Below, in pieces: positions 61,357 to 64,000 of a DNA stretch of 64,000 nt. How positions within the stretch are numbered: position 1 is the stretch's first letter; each line of letters opens with the position of its first letter. The notes beneath the pieces were generated by a model that ran no database searches, had not been told where the DNA came from, and saw nothing but the letters and a program-made list of their open reading frames with translations. The position numbers and the translations under genes are program-made. This DNA is from JBLMXQ01 sp050257855 (GTDB lineage Bacteria; Acidobacteriota; Vicinamibacteria; Vicinamibacterales; CAVVIG01): NCBI GenBank assembly GCA_050257855.1, contig JBLMXQ010000040.1, positions 1 through 64,000 on the forward strand, in the 5' to 3' direction.

Positions 61357-63588
61357 ATGCGCGCATCCCGCGGACGTCTTTGCCTGCCGATCGTCCTGCT
61401 GCTCGCGACAGCCGCGTCCGCCCAGCAGAAGCAGCTCACCATCGACGACATCTACGATCCGCAGGCGAAGATCGCCTTCGGCGGCCACCCGGCAGGCGGA
61501 TTCGTGTGGATTGACGGCTCGCACTACGCGTGGCCGCGGACCACCGACCCGGACGTCCCGACCGCGCCGGTCGACTGGATGCGCGTGGACGCGGCGACCG
61601 GCGCGGCCGGCGCGCTGTTCGACGCCGCGAAGATGCAGGCGGCGCTCGCGCAGCAGCCCGGCGTCGGGTCGGACGAGGCCGGGCGGATCGCGCACAGCCG
61701 GACCCTCGTCTTCGACGGCCGGTTCACGGAAGCGCTCGCGACGATAGCCGGCGATCTGTACGTCTACACGTTCGCGGCCGACCGCGCCGCGCGCCTCACC
61801 TACGCGCCGGGCGAGGAGCTGCTGGCCTCGTTCAGCCCGGACGGCCGGCTCGTCGCGTTCGTCCGCGACAACAACCTGTTCGTCGTCGACGTGGCGACGG
61901 GGCGCGAGAACGCGCTGACGACCGATGGCACCGGCCTCGTCCTGAACGGCCGTCTCGACTGGGTCTACGAGGAGGAAATCTACGGGCGCGGCAAGAATCG
62001 CGCGTACTGGTGGAGTCCCGACTCCTCGCGGATCGCCTTCCTGCAGATCGACGATCGACCGGTCCCGGACTTCGTGACCGTCGACGACATTCCCTACGAT
62101 CCCGACGTCGAACACTGGAGGTATCCGCGGGCCGGCGACCCGAATCCGATCGCGAAGCTCGGCGTGGTGCGCGTGGCCGGCGGCGGCCCTCGGTGGATCG
62201 ACACGTCGCGCTACTCCGCGTCGGATCATCTCATCGTCAGCGTCGAATGGACGCCGGACAGCGCGCGGATCGCCTACGCCGTGCAGAACCGGACGCAGAC
62301 ATGGCTCGACCTGAATGTCGCCGACGCGCAGTCGGGCGACGGCCATGCGATTCTGCGGGAGACCAGCCGCACCTGGGTCGATTCGAACGACCTCGACCCG
62401 CCGCACTGGCTCAAGGACGGATCGTTCCTCTGGCTGAGCGAGCGTTCCGGGTGGAAGCACCTCTATCACTACGGAGCCGACGGAAGGCTCATCAAGCAGG
62501 TGACCGACGGCCGCTGGGAGCTTCGCGATCTCCACGGCATCGACGAGTCGAGCGGCTGGATCTATTTCGCCGGCACGGAGCGCAGCCCGATCGGCGTCGA
62601 CGTGTACCGGATCCGGCTGGACGGCACCGGGATGGAGCGTCTGTCGAAGGACGAGGGGACGCACGCAGCCGTCTTCAGTCCGACGTTCGCGTACTACATC
62701 GATCGCTGGAGCGACGCGTCCACGCCTCCGCAGGTCCGGCTGCACGCCAGCGACGGCCGCGAGATCCGCGTCGTCGACGCCAACAAGGTGCCGGCGCTCG
62801 CCGCGTACCGGCTGTCGAAGCCGGAGTTCCTGCACGTCACCACGCGGGACGGCTTCGTGATGGAGGCGGAGATGATCAAGCCGCCCGACTTCGATCCGTC
62901 GCGCCGGTACCCGGTGTACCAGTTCACGTACGGCGGCCCCCACGCCCCGATGGTGCGCAATGCGTGGGGCGGCGAGTCGTACATGTACCACCAGCTCCTC
63001 GCTCAGCACGGGATCATCGTCTGGATCTGCGACAACCGGACCGCGAGCGGGAAGGGCATCGAGTCGACGTGGCCGCTGTACCGGCATTTCGGCGATCTGG
63101 AGCTGCGGGACATCGAGGACGGACTGGGCTGGCTGAAACAGCAGCCGTACGTCGACGGCTCGCGCATCGGGATCCACGGCTGGAGCTACGGCGGGTTCAT
63201 GACCAGCTACGCGCTCACGCACAGCACGAGCTTCGTGATGGGCATCGCGGGCGGCACGGTTGCCGACTGGCGCGACTACGACAGCGTCTACACGGAGCGC
63301 TACATGGGGCTGCCGCAGGAGAATCCTGACGGCTACCGGAACAGCTCGCCGCGGTGGGCGGCCCAGAAGCTGCACGGAGACCTGCTGCTGATCCACGGCG
63401 TCATCGACGACAACGTGCACGTGCAGAACACACTGCAGTTCGCCTACGAGCTGCAGAAGGCGCAGAAACCGCTCCGCCTGATGCTCTACCCGAAGTCGCG
63501 GCACGGCGTGACCGATCCGCTGCTCGTCAAACAGATGCGGACGATGATGCTGGATTTCACGCTGCGGCACCTGCAGCCGTCGGAGTGA
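61357..63588 (+). CDS. Dipeptidyl peptidase IV-like serine peptidase (S9B), exported
   Basis: 743 aa; ATG 61357 has AAGGAGA 6 nt upstream. Signal peptide RLCLPIVLLLATAASAQ. An N-terminal beta-propeller (about 40-490) includes WVYEEEIYGRGKNRAYWWSP with the Glu pair that binds the free N-terminus. The alpha/beta-hydrolase part carries S610 in HGWSYGGFMTSYALTHS, D684 in IHGVIDDNVHVQNT and H716 in PKSRHGVTDP. Removes X-Pro or X-Ala dipeptides outside the cytoplasm. It is followed by the methyltransferase gene with a one-base overlap (TGATG). Confidence 0.95.
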   Translation: MRASRGRLCLPIVLLLATAASAQQKQLTIDDIYDPQAKIAFGGHPAGGFVWIDGSHYAWPRTTDPDVPTAPVDWMRVDAATGAAGALFDAAKMQAALAQQPGVGSDEAGRIAHSRTLVFDGRFTEALATIAGDLYVYTFAADRAARLTYAPGEELLASFSPDGRLVAFVRDNNLFVVDVATGRENALTTDGTGLVLNGRLDWVYEEEIYGRGKNRAYWWSPDSSRIAFLQIDDRPVPDFVTVDDIPYDPDVEHWRYPRAGDPNPIAKLGVVRVAGGGPRWIDTSRYSASDHLIVSVEWTPDSARIAYAVQNRTQTWLDLNVADAQSGDGHAILRETSRTWVDSNDLDPPHWLKDGSFLWLSERSGWKHLYHYGADGRLIKQVTDGRWELRDLHGIDESSGWIYFAGTERSPIGVDVYRIRLDGTGMERLSKDEGTHAAVFSPTFAYYIDRWSDASTPPQVRLHASDGREIRVVDANKVPALAAYRLSKPEFLHVTTRDGFVMEAEMIKPPDFDPSRRYPVYQFTYGGPHAPMVRNAWGGESYMYHQLLAQHGIIVWICDNRTASGKGIESTWPLYRHFGDLELRDIEDGLGWLKQQPYVDGSRIGIHGWSYGGFMTSYALTHSTSFVMGIAGGTVADWRDYDSVYTERYMGLPQENPDGYRNSSPRWAAQKLHGDLLLIHGVIDDNVHVQNTLQFAYELQKAQKPLRLMLYPKSRHGVTDPLLVKQMRTMMLDFTLRHLQPSE

Positions 63589-64000
63589 TGGATCTTCATC
63601 GCCTGGTCGATCGGCACTACGGCGGCGTGGACCTTCGCGCGCGCATCCTCGACCGGCTGCGCGAGGGGGGCAGGGATCTGCGGGCGCTGACACGCGACGA
63701 TCTGGCGGAGTTCGACGAGCTGCACACGGGCGGCCGTCCGTCCACCCGTGCGCTGGCGACGCTCGCCGGCCTCCGGCCCGGCGCCCGCGTCCTCGATGTC
63801 GGCAGCGGAGTCGGCGGCCCGGCCCGGACGATTGCGGCTGAATTCGGCTGCGCGGTCGTCGGCATCGACCTGACCGACGAATTCTGCCGCGCGGCGGTGA
63901 TGCTGACCGGACTCGTCGGCCTGTCCGACCGCGTGGTCTTCGTCCGCGGCACGGCGATCGCGCTGCCCTTCCGCACCGGCGCCTTCGATGCGGCCTGGTC
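63588..64000 (+). CDS. Class I SAM-dependent methyltransferase, N-terminal part (runs off the window)
   Basis: ATG 63588 overlaps the DPP IV stop by one base; 137 codons are visible before the window ends. A leading helical segment (MDLHRLVDRHYGGVDLRARI, LAEFDELHTGGRPSTRALAT) precedes motif I ARVLDVGSGVGGPARTIAAE and the acidic end of strand 2 (VVGIDLTDEFC). The GSGVGGPAR form recalls sarcosine/dimethylglycine and phosphoethanolamine-type N-methyltransferases and ubiE-like enzymes; the substrate part is not visible. Confidence 0.85.
   Translation, partial: MDLHRLVDRHYGGVDLRARILDRLREGGRDLRALTRDDLAEFDELHTGGRPSTRALATLAGLRPGARVLDVGSGVGGPARTIAAEFGCAVVGIDLTDEFCRAAVMLTGLVGLSDRVVFVRGTAIALPFRTGAFDAAW

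Overview
The window is GC-rich (near two thirds by eye), densely coded on both strands, and reads as chromosome of an Acidobacteriota bacterium, most likely of the Vicinamibacteria type. Three things point there: an orphan MacB/FtsX-like permease of the acidobacterial duplicated type without an ATPase, two TonB-dependent receptors with an N-terminal carboxypeptidase-regulatory-like domain, and a PadR/HAAS regulatory pair. This is inference from gene content; no rRNA is present. I see no tRNA, rRNA, CRISPR array, prophage or transposase gene.

Layout. 0-9.6 kb: end of a DUF1501 gene, a D-serine-dehydratase-like PLP enzyme, a lone microcompartment shell protein, a MerR regulator divergent from the orphan permease, then phhB, a hypothetical, thiO, and two exported proteins. 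9.6-13.4 kb: a PadR regulator with a palindrome over its start, coupled to a HAAS-domain membrane protein, then a phosphatase-like protein, an aromatic-amino-acid decarboxylase and a pirin that overlap by four bases. 13.4-18 kb: small envelope genes, sixA, a 418-bp repeat element with inverted ends, and an M28 peptidase. 18.0-33.4 kb: two divergent gene sets around a palindromic operator. Leftward are a CoA-acylating semialdehyde dehydrogenase, TonB receptor, M20, M28 and a class III aminotransferase. Rightward are a MerR-XRE-cupin regulator, P1 peptidase, sodium symporter, SDR, tartrate/isopropylmalate-type dehydrogenase and amidohydrolase. Together they suggest a locus for peptides or conjugates of beta-amino acids.

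33.4-46.3 kb: threonine dehydratase-like enzyme, Ku, a second TonB receptor, a PuuB-like oxidase operon with a GNAT and a lipoprotein, DNA polymerase I, a TPR-like protein, a PcnB-type nucleotidyltransferase and a fatty acid desaturase. 46.3-50 kb: serC, serA and a DUF1015 gene (serine synthesis). 50-64 kb: M23 and M28 peptidases, then a leftward operon (beta-CASP hydrolase, DPP III, HEAT-cyclophilin fusion, aminotransferase, malQ), divergent from a DPP IV gene that is followed by a truncated methyltransferase.

The abundance of exported peptidases (three M28, P1, M23, DPP IV, plus cytoplasmic M20 and DPP III) fits a heterotroph living on proteins and peptides. Several genes without a Shine-Dalgarno have a -10-like hexamer 6-9 nt before the start codon, which suggests frequent leaderless transcripts. 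Gene functions are called from recognised motifs in the translations, not from database searches.
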